Below are positions 1 to 8,956 of a stretch of 40,021 nucleotides of DNA, piece after piece (position 1 is the stretch's first letter; every line of letters begins with the position of its first letter). A program made the translations under genes and the position numbers. The stretch is from Isotricha intestinalis (lineage: Eukaryota > Ciliophora > Litostomatea > Vestibuliferida > Isotrichidae). The notes beneath the pieces are model-generated. The model saw only the letters and a program-made list of their open reading frames with translations, searched no databases and had not been told where the DNA came from. The DNA lies in assembly GCA_023807065.1 (NCBI GenBank), contig JAJJLU010003670.1, positions 1-40,021 of the forward strand. Direction: 5' to 3'.

Positions 1-2
1 GT

Positions 3-800
3 ACCGATTTCTTCTTTGGCAAGTGGATATATGCCTCCAAACAGCAATGGAAAAAACGATTGTTTGTTCTTTGTTCGCTTTGCACCAATTTAGGCGTGCT
101 GTTTTATTTCAAGTATGCTTATTTTTTTACTGACGTTTGGAATTCATTGTTCCACACTCATTTCGAAGTCGTCAATTACTTGGCATTGTGGACCAATCAA
201 TTAACGGGAACGCATTTTACCATCGATAAAATATTATTGCCGGTAGGAATTTCTTTCTATACTTTTCAAACCATCAGCTATTCCATGGATGTTTATCGTG
301 GAAAGGTGGAACCGGTGAAAAATATTCTCAACTTCGGCTTTTATGTCAGCTTTTTTCCGCAATTGGTGGCAGGACCTATCGTTCGTGCCAACGAATTTGT
401 GCCGCAATTGTATCAAAAATTCTTCTTAAGCCGCCGACAATTTGGCATTGCCGTATTTTGGATTCTCAATGGATTGGCAAAAAAAATGATTCTCAGCGAT
501 TATCTGGCTGTCAATTTTATCGACAGGGTGTTCTCCAATCCGACCATGTTTACCGGTTTTGAAAATTTGATGGCATTGTTTACCTATTCATTGCAGGTTT
601 ATGCAGATTTTTCCGGCTATACCGATATCGCCATCGGAATTGCCATGTTGATGGGATTTCATTTGCCGAAAAACTTCAATTCACCCTATAAAGCCAACAA
701 TCCCAGCAATTTCTGGAAACGCTGGCACATGTCTTTATCCAAATGGTTGCAATCTTATCTGTATATTCCTTTAGGAGGAAAAAAATATAAATTTTTTTGA
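3..800 (+). CDS. MBOAT O-acyltransferase, AlgI/DltB-like, internal bacterial fragment
   Basis: The frame is open from base 3, so the 5' end lies outside the window; the TTG at 60 is not a convincing start. The product is a polytopic membrane protein with classic MBOAT blocks: GISFYTFQTISYSMDVYRG, a QLVAGPIVR block, YADFSGYTDIAIGIA, and RWHMSLSKW followed by LYIPLGG. Known members of this family (AlgI, PatA, DltB) move acyl groups across the bacterial envelope onto polysaccharides or teichoic acids. In AlgI proteins LYIPLGG is followed by NRKG-like residues and, further on, by the second conserved His. Here the frame instead runs KKYKFF and stops at TGA, so the C-terminal half including that His is absent. 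Base and codon use are entirely unlike the rest of the window. I take it to be a truncated Bacteroidetes-like gene joined artificially. A functional transferred gene is unlikely. Confidence 0.85.
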   Translation, partial: TDFFFGKWIYASKQQWKKRLFVLCSLCTNLGVLFYFKYAYFFTDVWNSLFHTHFEVVNYLALWTNQLTGTHFTIDKILLPVGISFYTFQTISYSMDVYRGKVEPVKNILNFGFYVSFFPQLVAGPIVRANEFVPQLYQKFFLSRRQFGIAVFWILNGLAKKMILSDYLAVNFIDRVFSNPTMFTGFENLMALFTYSLQVYADFSGYTDIAIGIAMLMGFHLPKNFNSPYKANNPSNFWKRWHMSLSKWLQSYLYIPLGGKKYKFF

Positions 801-830
801 ACGATACTAATAATTTTATATTTATAAAAT
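765..830. other. junction between bacterial-like and AT-rich eukaryotic sequence
   Basis: Composition changes abruptly around 775-800, at a GGAGG followed by a run of A, then A/T-only sequence. Conserved MBOAT coding sequence stops exactly here. No telomere-like repeat, transposon end or target duplication is visible. This fits a chimeric read or contig join at an A-rich microhomology better than biological integration. Confidence 0.7.
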
Positions 831-929
831 TATAATTTGAGCATAAACAATAATTTTTAATATTTTATATTAAATTTAATATATGATAATTTTATAAACA
901 AAAATTAAATGTAAAAAAATAAAATAACA

Positions 930-3302
930 TTATTTATATGTAATAATAGTTTTAAATATTTTTTTATCTTCATTTTCATTTTTATAGAAAGAGTTATTAT
1001 TAATATTTCTTGAAGAATAATGTTTATGTTTTTTTTTAAATTTTGAATTTCTTTTAATTTTATAAACTGGAATTCCTAAATTTACTCCACTTAATGTAAG
1101 TTTAAATTTATGATTAGAATAATTATTATCTTTTATATTTTCTTCTTTATTTTTAATATTTGTATTTATATTTGTATTAATAACAAATTTTTCATTAAAT
1201 CTATGAGGCAATATATCATTATTTAAAATATTTTCATTTTTAATATATTGTTTAATAAGAGATGAAATTTTATCTTTTGAAAAATATTTTTTTTTCTGAG
1301 GTTTATTTATCTTTATTTTATAAGAAATATTTTTAACACTTTTAATTTTCAAATTTTTTGGATTATCAAATGATTTTTGACTAGTATGAAAAGTAGATGA
1401 AGGTTTATTTAAAGTAAGAAAAATATTATTATTATTACTATCAGAACTTAAACATCTTGAATGAGAAATATTATTATAACTAGAAATAATTTTATTATTT
1501 TGATAATGAATATTATTATTTATATTAATTTTTTTATTATTTCTATTACCTATTATTTCCATTGTTCTTAGATTTTCATTTGATAATTTAATTTTTCTTA
1601 ATGAAAATGTTTTATTTCTTGTAATATTTTCTTTTCTTAATTCATTATCTCCATAAGAATTATTTTTATTAAAGTTAATATTATATTTTTCTTCTTTATC
1701 TCTATATTTTATTTGAATATATGCATTTCTAATTTTTTTTAATCTTTCACTCATTAACTCAATTTTTTTTTTTTGGAATTGTTCAAATAAATTAGAAATA
1801 AATTCATGAGAAACTATTCTTTTAAAAATTTCATAATCAATTTCATAAATTTCTCCAAATTCACTTGAAAATTTAGCATAAACAAAATAAACATTATTAT
1901 AAGTACAATCATCTAATCCAAAAACATCTTGTTTAAAAACTTTTAAAACTTTCCAAACATTAATAAAGTTATCATTAATATAAAAATGTGAAGTAGTATC
2001 TTCTTCATATTTACATTTCATTAATAAATAATTTCTTTTTTGATAATCTTTTTTATCAAAAATATCTAAAATATTATTTATATCTTTGACACAACCTTTC
2101 ATAATTAATTCAACTTCACCTTCTTTAATAAAATAAACTTTATTTCTTTTGTTATTTACATTAAAAAGAATATCACCTCTTTTACAATTAATTAAATTAA
2201 AGAAATTAAAAAATTTTTCATTAAAATATTCAGGAGTAATTTTTTGAAAAAAAGGTAAATTTCTAACACAAGAAATATTTTTATTTCTTGCTAAATTTTG
2301 ACTAATTTTAACACATTTTTTATAAGTTTTTATATCTAAAGTTCCCATTGTTAAATTATCATCAATGGAAAAAATTGTTGCTGTTCTTTTATGAAAATTT
2401 CCTCCTAAAGCAACATCACCGAAAGTTGAATAAGCTTTTAATTTTGTTACTATTATATATTCATATATTATTATATTTTTTATTTCTTCTAATTTTTCTA
2501 TAAATTCATTATTTTCATTTTTTTTATCATGATTTATTTCTGGACTTATTCTATTTATATATTCTTCTATTTTTACTTTTTCTTTTTCATTTAAATTTGA
2601 TCTTATTGAAAATCTTCTATTTTCTAATTTTTTTAATTTAAATTTTTGATTTTGAGAAACATCAAGTAAATTATGTTTTATTTCTGATATTTCTTCATTG
2701 AAAAAAATATCAAAATTTTTATTTATTATTTTATCTATTAAACCATATTCTTTCAAAAACATTAATTTTTTTAAATATTTTATATATTCTGATAAAGTCA
2801 TTTTTATTTTTTTTTCTTTTGGAATTATTATAGCAACTTTTCCAGTAAAAATCATATAAAATTTATCTCCTTCATCACCATATCTAAAAATTATTTCATC
2901 ATTTGAATAACTTTCATATTTTAAAAATTTTGCTATTTGCCATAATAAAAAATTAGGTTCTGTCATTAATTTTTTTTCAAATATTGCATCTACTAAATGT
3001 GAGAAACAAGTTAAATAATGTTGAATAAATATTATTTCTTTAGAATTTTTTTTCCCTTTTGAAAATATATATTCTATTATTCTGTCAGTATGATCATCTA
3101 TTATAAATGGTATTGAGTTTATGTTAATTTTATTATTTTGATTTTTTTTATTATCTTCTAATTTTTTTTTTAAATTACGAACATGATCATTTATTAAATT
3201 TTCTATAAATTTTGATTCTATGATTCTTATTGTATATTTTCTACCTTGAGAATATGATAATTTTCTTATTTTTTTCCTTACAAATGTCTGTAATGATTTC
3301 AT
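930..3302 (-). CDS. cyclic-nucleotide-binding-domain protein with a long insert
   Basis: 790 residues. After a basic N-terminus there is a cyclic-nucleotide-binding (cNMP, cupin-like) fold from about residue 118. The strand segment DEIIFRYGDEGDKFYMIFTGKV is typical for it, and the phosphate-binding-cassette match FGDVALGGNFHKRTATI lies at 294-310 with the conserved Arg at 306 and Asp in place of the usual Glu. Some 120 residues of charged sequence sit between these two halves, where family members usually have only a few strands. A second, weaker cNMP fold starts near 345 (LPFFQKI, RGDILF, KVYFIKEGEVELI). The last 250 residues are Asn/Lys-rich and probably disordered. There is no kinase or channel domain, so the role is presumably as a cAMP/cGMP-responsive scaffold. 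Ligand binding is uncertain. It ends in TAA and is divergent from the anoctamin gene with 144 bp between starts. Confidence 0.8.
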   Translation of the reverse strand: MKSLQTFVRKKIRKLSYSQGRKYTIRIIESKFIENLINDHVRNLKKKLEDNKKNQNNKININSIPFIIDDHTDRIIEYIFSKGKKNSKEIIFIQHYLTCFSHLVDAIFEKKLMTEPNFLLWQIAKFLKYESYSNDEIIFRYGDEGDKFYMIFTGKVAIIIPKEKKIKMTLSEYIKYLKKLMFLKEYGLIDKIINKNFDIFFNEEISEIKHNLLDVSQNQKFKLKKLENRRFSIRSNLNEKEKVKIEEYINRISPEINHDKKNENNEFIEKLEEIKNIIIYEYIIVTKLKAYSTFGDVALGGNFHKRTATIFSIDDNLTMGTLDIKTYKKCVKISQNLARNKNISCVRNLPFFQKITPEYFNEKFFNFFNLINCKRGDILFNVNNKRNKVYFIKEGEVELIMKGCVKDINNILDIFDKKDYQKRNYLLMKCKYEEDTTSHFYINDNFINVWKVLKVFKQDVFGLDDCTYNNVYFVYAKFSSEFGEIYEIDYEIFKRIVSHEFISNLFEQFQKKKIELMSERLKKIRNAYIQIKYRDKEEKYNINFNKNNSYGDNELRKENITRNKTFSLRKIKLSNENLRTMEIIGNRNNKKININNNIHYQNNKIISSYNNISHSRCLSSDSNNNNIFLTLNKPSSTFHTSQKSFDNPKNLKIKSVKNISYKIKINKPQKKKYFSKDKISSLIKQYIKNENILNNDILPHRFNEKFVINTNINTNIKNKEENIKDNNYSNHKFKLTLSGVNLGIPVYKIKRNSKFKKKHKHYSSRNINNNSFYKNENEDKKIFKTIITYK

Positions 3303-3446
3303 TTATTATTTATTTTATTAAAAATAATTTAATTAAATTAAAATACTTTTAAGTTTAAAATTCCCAAATTATATTTTAATATTTTACTTCAAATTAAATA
3401 ATATTTCTTCTAAAAATAAAAATAAAAAAATAAAAAAATATTTAAT

Positions 3447-5477
3447 ATGAAAGAAAAATCCTTCTTTTATCGTTATTGTATTATTTTTCCAGAAGAATAT
3501 CTAAAAATTGTAAATTATTTTATAGAAATATTGAAACAAAATAATTTTGACGTTCAATCGTTTACAGAGAATAAAAATATATATTTATGTTTAAGTCAAA
3601 CAAATGAAAAAATGTTTTTAATAACTGCAGAAAAATTAAGAATAAGAAAAAAAACAAATATATTAAATCCAGAATTAAATGAATTACCTTTACCAAAAGA
3701 AATAATAGAATTAGAAAAAGAAGAACCATTTAGAGTTAAAGAAAAAGATAAATTTATTCCTGATAAACATTATGAAGAATTATATGATACTTTATTAAAT
3801 AAAAATCAAGAAAATCAAAAAAGATTTGGTTTAGATATCTTTACAGAAATTGAAATGTTATCAATTGAAAAAACTATTTTAAGAAATATAATAATACCAG
3901 ATGTTGAAGAATTAAAAAAATTAATAGATGAAATTAAACCAGAATTAAAAATAAAGGAAAATGAATATTTAATAGAAAAAAATTCATTATATAAAACATT
4001 ATTATCTACAAAAATAATAAAAGATCATTTTCCATTACATATAAGTAATTTTTCAGAAAAAATAATCAGAAAAACAATATATAGTATTTATTGTCCTTAT
4101 ACTTTAATAAGATCATATTTTAATGAACAAGTTGCATTATATTTTGCTTGGTTTGATTATTATACAAGATTTTTATTAATTCCTTCAATTTTTAATTGTT
4201 TAGTTTATATTTCAAACAAAATTTTTTCAATTAAAAATACTAGTTTCATTTATGCAATGTTAATGTCAATTTGGATTAATATATTTATAATTTTTTGGAA
4301 TAGAAAAACACAAGAATTAAAAATTAAATGGAATAATTATACTGAAGAATATGATAGAGAAAATAGAAGAGAAGAATTTAAAGGTGAATGGAGTAAAAGT
4401 TTAATTACTGGAGAATTTGAAATTCATTATTCTAAAACTAAAAGATTTATTAAATATATTGATAGCTTCATTATTTCTATTCCTATTTTATTTTTAGCTA
4501 TTTTACTTAATATTATTTCATTAAATTTAATTGGTTCTATCAAAGATGAAGATAATAGTATTTTTCATATTAAATTTTTAAGTGATTTAACCAAAGAAAA
4601 TCAAATTTTTGAAAAAGGAACTTTTTATAGTAATTGTATTTCATTTTTACAACCAATGTTTATTTCATCTTTAAATTCTTTATATAATTCAATTTCTCTT
4701 AAAACAACAGAAATGGAAAATCATAAAGTTAAATCAACGTTTGATAATAGTTTAATTTATAAAAGATTTTGTTTTGAATTTATAAATAATTTTTATAATA
4801 TTTTTTATTTAGCTTTCATTGTTAAAGATATTGAAGCAACTATTAGTACTTTAAAAGGATTATTTTATTTTAGTGAAATACAAAGATTAGTTTCTCAAAC
4901 TTTAATTCCAAGTATAGAAAAATTTATTTTTGATAATGTTTATTTAATATTATTTTTTAAAGGAGGAGATGAAGATAAATTTCTTTTAGGAAAAGAAATT
5001 GACAAAGAAGAAGTTTTAAGACAAGAAAAATTAATTGAATATAATACATATAATGATTATTTACCTATAATTATTGAATTTGGTTATTTAACTTTGTTTT
5101 CTGAATTTTTTCCTTTTGCAAGTTTGATTTTATTTTTTTCAAATTTTATTGAATTAAAAAGTGATATAATCTCTATTGGTTTTAATTTAAGAAGGCCTCA
5201 ATTTATTAGAAAAAGAAATATTGGAGCTTGGGAAAATATTATTAATGTTATTTCTGTTCTTTCAATTATTAGTAATCTTATTTTTAGTTATTATTTTAGT
5301 TCTTATGTTTATAAATATAAATATGATATTTTAGTCAATTTTACTATTTGGGAACATGCTATTGTTATTTTAATTATTATTTTAAGATTTTCTTTTTCTA
5401 ATACTCCTTATTGGGTTAAAATATTTTTATTAAGGAGAGATTATAAAGAAAAACATAAAAATATTAAAGAAGATTAA
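3447..5477 (+). CDS. anoctamin-like (TMEM16 family) membrane protein
   Basis: 676 residues with a cytosolic N-terminal domain (1-225) and about ten hydrophobic segments. Anoctamin landmarks are present in order: YFNEQVALYFAWFDYYTRFLLIP (224-246), the FWNRKTQEL segment after the second membrane span, REEFKGEW...TGEFEIHY (308-327), and IIIEFGYLTLFSEFFPFAS (541-559) running into FIELKSD (567-573) and LRRPQ...RNIGAWENI. Family members are Ca2+-activated phospholipid scramblases or chloride channels of plasma or internal membranes. Of the TM7/TM8 Ca2+ ligands, E569 and D573 match the TM8 Glu/Asp pair. The TM7 pair E..E reads D537..P540, so one acidic ligand is lost. Scramblase is likelier than channel, but this cannot be decided from sequence. 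Start context is AAT before ATG; TAA stop. Confidence 0.88.
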   Translation: MKEKSFFYRYCIIFPEEYLKIVNYFIEILKQNNFDVQSFTENKNIYLCLSQTNEKMFLITAEKLRIRKKTNILNPELNELPLPKEIIELEKEEPFRVKEKDKFIPDKHYEELYDTLLNKNQENQKRFGLDIFTEIEMLSIEKTILRNIIIPDVEELKKLIDEIKPELKIKENEYLIEKNSLYKTLLSTKIIKDHFPLHISNFSEKIIRKTIYSIYCPYTLIRSYFNEQVALYFAWFDYYTRFLLIPSIFNCLVYISNKIFSIKNTSFIYAMLMSIWINIFIIFWNRKTQELKIKWNNYTEEYDRENRREEFKGEWSKSLITGEFEIHYSKTKRFIKYIDSFIISIPILFLAILLNIISLNLIGSIKDEDNSIFHIKFLSDLTKENQIFEKGTFYSNCISFLQPMFISSLNSLYNSISLKTTEMENHKVKSTFDNSLIYKRFCFEFINNFYNIFYLAFIVKDIEATISTLKGLFYFSEIQRLVSQTLIPSIEKFIFDNVYLILFFKGGDEDKFLLGKEIDKEEVLRQEKLIEYNTYNDYLPIIIEFGYLTLFSEFFPFASLILFFSNFIELKSDIISIGFNLRRPQFIRKRNIGAWENIINVISVLSIISNLIFSYYFSSYVYKYKYDILVNFTIWEHAIVILIIILRFSFSNTPYWVKIFLLRRDYKEKHKNIKED

Positions 5478-5649
5478 TATTTTTAATTTTTATTTAATTT
5501 ATAATATATTTAATAAAATTTTATCTTTTAATACATTTTGATATAATTTATTTAACCTGAGAAAAATAAATATTATTTTTAATTTATTATAATATTTAAA
5601 AAAACAATAAAAAATTAAAATACATTAAATTTGAAGTTTATATTTTGAA

Positions 5650-6825
5650 TTAAAATTCCATTTCTTCAAAAGTTTTTATTCTAACCGAATTTCCAATACT
5701 TCTAATAGCAACTAGAGCATAAACATTTTTTAAATCAAAACCAAATTTTCCAATTTTTTCTTCATTTTTATATATTTCAAAGAATTTTTTTTCTTCCTTA
5801 AAATTAAGAATAAAAATAATTTTAATATTATTTTCAAGAATAAAATTGTTATCATTAATGGAATTAACTCCATTAATAAATAAGCCTTTATTACATATAC
5901 AAATTCCTTCTTCACATCTTAACCATCCTTGTGTTTGACATAAATTAATAGTTCCAAATCCAACGTCTAAATCATTTCCTTTTGTATAATTTATATAAAA
6001 TTCAATTTTATAAATTTTCCCTTCTTTTAATTCATGTTGACTTCTTACTATATGAATAAAATCAGTTTCACTTGTTTTTTCTATTAAATTATTATTATCT
6101 TTTAATGTGTAAAGAAATTTATTTGAATATTTAAATATAGTATTTGTCCATGGATTATTTATTTCTATAAATAAATTTAAATTATTGTTTTCATTAAAAT
6201 TGTTTGTTATTATTGTTACAATTATTTTTTCAATGTTTTCTTTTTTTTTTATAAAATTTTCCCTATTTGCTTCAATTAATTTTTGAATATATGATTTATC
6301 AAATTTTTCTTTTATGTTTTTTTCATCTTCTTTCATTGTATTAATTAAATTTGAAATTTTAATTTGTTTATCTAAAGAATTAATGGGATAATTTTCATTT
6401 ATGTTTATTAAATTTTTATCTAATTTCATTTTCGATGATTGTTTTAAAACTTTTAAATTATTTGTAATAAATGAATTTGTTTTTTGCTCAATTATTGAAA
6501 TAATATTTTTTTTTAATTCTTCAATTTTTAAATGATATATTTCTTCTAATTTTTTTATTTCTTCATTAAATTCTTTAATCAATGAAATATTTTGATTTTC
6601 TTTTTCAATATTTTTTAATATTTCTTTATTAATTTCCCTAATTCTTATCATATCATGTTTTAAATGTTCATCAAATATACATTCTGAACATAATAATTTA
6701 TTTCTATTTTTACAGTTTTGATCTATACAAAATCCTATAAATAAATTTTGATTATGTTTTTCAATTTGACATTTTTGACTTCCTAATTCAATTTTATCTT
6801 CTATATTAATTGGAGCAGGCTCCAT
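5650..6825 (-). CDS. B-box zinc-finger, coiled-coil protein with SPRY-like C-terminus
   Basis: 391 residues. A B-box-type zinc site is formed by C19, H24, C33, C38, C46, C49, H54 and H57. It is followed by a coiled coil (about 65-215) and a beta-rich C-terminal domain (about 220-391) with GNDLDVGFGTINLCQTQGW, ICNKGLFINGV and KIGKFGFDL. That pattern resembles SPRY/TRIM C-terminal sandwiches used for ligand recognition. No RING finger precedes the B-box, so it is probably not an E3 ligase on its own. Such B-box/coil/beta-sandwich proteins form large families in ciliates and other protists with undefined roles. The TAA stop faces the end of the anoctamin gene across 172 bp. Confidence 0.75.
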   Translation of the reverse strand: MEPAPINIEDKIELGSQKCQIEKHNQNLFIGFCIDQNCKNRNKLLCSECIFDEHLKHDMIRIREINKEILKNIEKENQNISLIKEFNEEIKKLEEIYHLKIEELKKNIISIIEQKTNSFITNNLKVLKQSSKMKLDKNLININENYPINSLDKQIKISNLINTMKEDEKNIKEKFDKSYIQKLIEANRENFIKKKENIEKIIVTIITNNFNENNNLNLFIEINNPWTNTIFKYSNKFLYTLKDNNNLIEKTSETDFIHIVRSQHELKEGKIYKIEFYINYTKGNDLDVGFGTINLCQTQGWLRCEEGICICNKGLFINGVNSINDNNFILENNIKIIFILNFKEEKKFFEIYKNEEKIGKFGFDLKNVYALVAIRSIGNSVRIKTFEEMEF

Positions 6826-7194
6826 TATTATTTAATCAAAATAATTAATTTATTTTTTTTAAACTTTTTTTTTTCAAAAATATTAATATTTTTGAAAGAA
6901 TATGGTTTAATAGATTAAATAATATTTATTTAAAATAAAAATTGGAAATTAAAAAAATACAAAATAAATAAAATAATTTTTAGAGTCTTTACTATAAATT
7001 AAGAAATATAGATTATTAACTTTATTAAAAATAATCATATTTTTTTAATAGGAATATATTTTTAATTTAAAAAAAAGTTTAATATTATTGATAATATATA
7101 AAAACTTATTTTCAAAATTGAATATATGCTATTCTTAAATAATTTAATTCTATTAAAACAATTTACATTTATTTATTATTTTATTGTGAGTTTG
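6826..7194. other. AT-only intergenic gap
   Basis: 369 bp between the start of the B-box gene and the end of the next minus-strand gene. I see no reading frame of note, RNA-like island or repeat beyond A and T runs. It must contain the promoter of the B-box gene and the 3' signals of the following gene. Confidence 0.6.
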
Positions 7195-8919
7195 TTAAAA
7201 ATAAGAAAATTCACTTGTATCAATAAAATCATATTTATTTGGAGGCATAATGGATTTATTAAAATTATTATATTGAATAAATAATTTGTTTTTTTTTTCA
7301 CTTAAATATTTAGGATAAACTTGAGATAAGCTTGTTATTTTATTAGTTTTATTAATAAAACAAATTAATTTTAATTTTTCATCTTTTATATTATTATTAC
7401 CGTAATGTTGAGGAATTAATTCTAATAATTTTTTTAATTTACTTTTTGTTTCATTATTTTTTGAATTATAAAAAGAGTCTTCTTTATCATTAAAATTATC
7501 TGATTTATTTATATAATATTTTTGTGAATTTGATTTATTAATTTTTTTATGCTTAATTTCTTTATCAAAAATTTTAAATTCATTACAAAAATTTTCTATA
7601 TCTTTTTGTTCTTTTAAAGATTGAAGAATTCTATTTTTTTTATTTGGTAAAGAATTATTTCTTCCTTTTATATTTTTCTTTAAATTAACACAATTTGTAT
7701 CAAATTTTTCTATTTCTTTTTTATAAGAATTAAAAATAAAATTTTTCTTTTTTTTATTTTCTCTTATTGGACTTTCTATATTATTTAATAATTGATTTTC
7801 ATTATTTTCATTATCTGAAAAAAAATTTTCGTTTGTTTTACTTTCATTAATTTTATTATTTTCTATTATTGGAGAAATATTTTCATTATGAGTTTTAAAA
7901 TATTTTTTTATTTGAGAAGGTGTTAAATTATTTTCATTATTATCATTTTCATTATTATTTTTATTTTCAAAATTATTTTTTTCTTTATTTTTATTTATTA
8001 TTAAATAATTATTTGATATTTCAATAATATTTTTTTTTGAATCATCAGTTTTAAAAGACAAAGTTTTTTTATTTTCTTCTAAATTATTACTTATTAAATT
8101 ATTGTTTTCTTCAATAATAAATTCTTTTTCTTTAGAATTTTCACTTTTTAAATTATTGTTTTCTTCTTCATTATAATACATTTTTTTTAAATTTAATTTA
8201 TTAACTTTTTCTCTTAATTTTTTTGCTCTTAATTGCAATTTTTTATTTCCTTTAAAAATAATATTATTATTCATATTATTATAATTTTCCTCTTTTGTTT
8301 CTTCATCATTTTTTTTATTAGAAGAAACAATATTTAAATCTTTAAATTCATTTTTCTCATTTTTTAAATTTATATTATCTTGATAAAAACCTTTTTTATT
8401 TGAATTATTCTTAGAATAATTACTATTTTCAATATGATTTAAATCTTTGGTTGATGATATAATTTGAGAATTATTTAATTTTTTTTTTGATTTCTTTAAT
8501 TTATCATTTGTATATAAAATATTACTTTGAGAAACATTATCTTTATGACATAAACATTTACAACAAAAATTATTTACATTTTTATAAGAATTTATTCTAT
8601 TATTAATTAATAACTTTTTATTATTAACTTTGTCATTTATATTTAATTTTAAATTAATATTTTGTTTTTTAGGAGTATTATCTAATTTAGAATTTTTAAT
8701 ATAATTTATTCTTTCTTCATTTATTTCATAATATAATTTTTTTTTTCTTTTTCTTTTTTCATTTTTTATATTTGAGCTTGGTGTAATAATATTATTAATC
8801 TTATTATTAATAAAAATATTTTTTCTTTTCTCTTTTATAGGAATTGAATTCATAAATTTATTTATTTCTTTAAAATAATTTTCATAAAATATTAAATAAA
8901 AAAAATTAATTTTTTTCAA
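7195..8919 (-). CDS. Asn/Lys-rich protein of unknown function
   Basis: 574 residues, almost wholly low-complexity Asn, Lys, Glu and Ser, predicted disordered. I recognise no domain. The distinctive spot is a Cys cluster CCKCLCHK at residues 119-126. A short conserved-looking tail (MPPNKYDF, DTSEFSYF) ends the protein. The first 22 residues are hydrophobic and may be untranslated, since a second Met at residue 23 (MNSIPIKEK) is an equally good start. The gene follows the calcyphosine-like gene head to tail with only 37 bp between stop and start. TAA stop. The open frame of this length with normal local codon use supports a real gene, but the function is unknown. Confidence 0.6.
   Translation of the reverse strand: MKKINFFYLIFYENYFKEINKFMNSIPIKEKRKNIFINNKINNIITPSSNIKNEKRKRKKKLYYEINEERINYIKNSKLDNTPKKQNINLKLNINDKVNNKKLLINNRINSYKNVNNFCCKCLCHKDNVSQSNILYTNDKLKKSKKKLNNSQIISSTKDLNHIENSNYSKNNSNKKGFYQDNINLKNEKNEFKDLNIVSSNKKNDEETKEENYNNMNNNIIFKGNKKLQLRAKKLREKVNKLNLKKMYYNEEENNNLKSENSKEKEFIIEENNNLISNNLEENKKTLSFKTDDSKKNIIEISNNYLIINKNKEKNNFENKNNNENDNNENNLTPSQIKKYFKTHNENISPIIENNKINESKTNENFFSDNENNENQLLNNIESPIRENKKKKNFIFNSYKKEIEKFDTNCVNLKKNIKGRNNSLPNKKNRILQSLKEQKDIENFCNEFKIFDKEIKHKKINKSNSQKYYINKSDNFNDKEDSFYNSKNNETKSKLKKLLELIPQHYGNNNIKDEKLKLICFINKTNKITSLSQVYPKYLSEKKNKLFIQYNNFNKSIMPPNKYDFIDTSEFSYF
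8545..8565 (-). other. Cys cluster in a disordered protein
   Basis: Encodes CCKCLCH (residues 119-125 of the Asn/Lys-rich protein). It is the only Cys-dense spot in an otherwise Cys-poor protein, so a candidate metal or lipid-attachment site. Confidence 0.4.
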
Positions 8920-8956
8920 AAAAGAAAAAAATTTAAATAAAAAAAAATAAAAAAAT

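Noticed and set aside
60..800. Functional laterally transferred acyltransferase in the eukaryote
   Set aside because: Both ends are missing, codon use is unchanged from bacterial style, and the frame dies at the composition break.
765..830. Telomere or programmed chromosome end at the bacterial join
   Set aside because: No G-rich tandem repeat on either strand; only A/T sequence follows.
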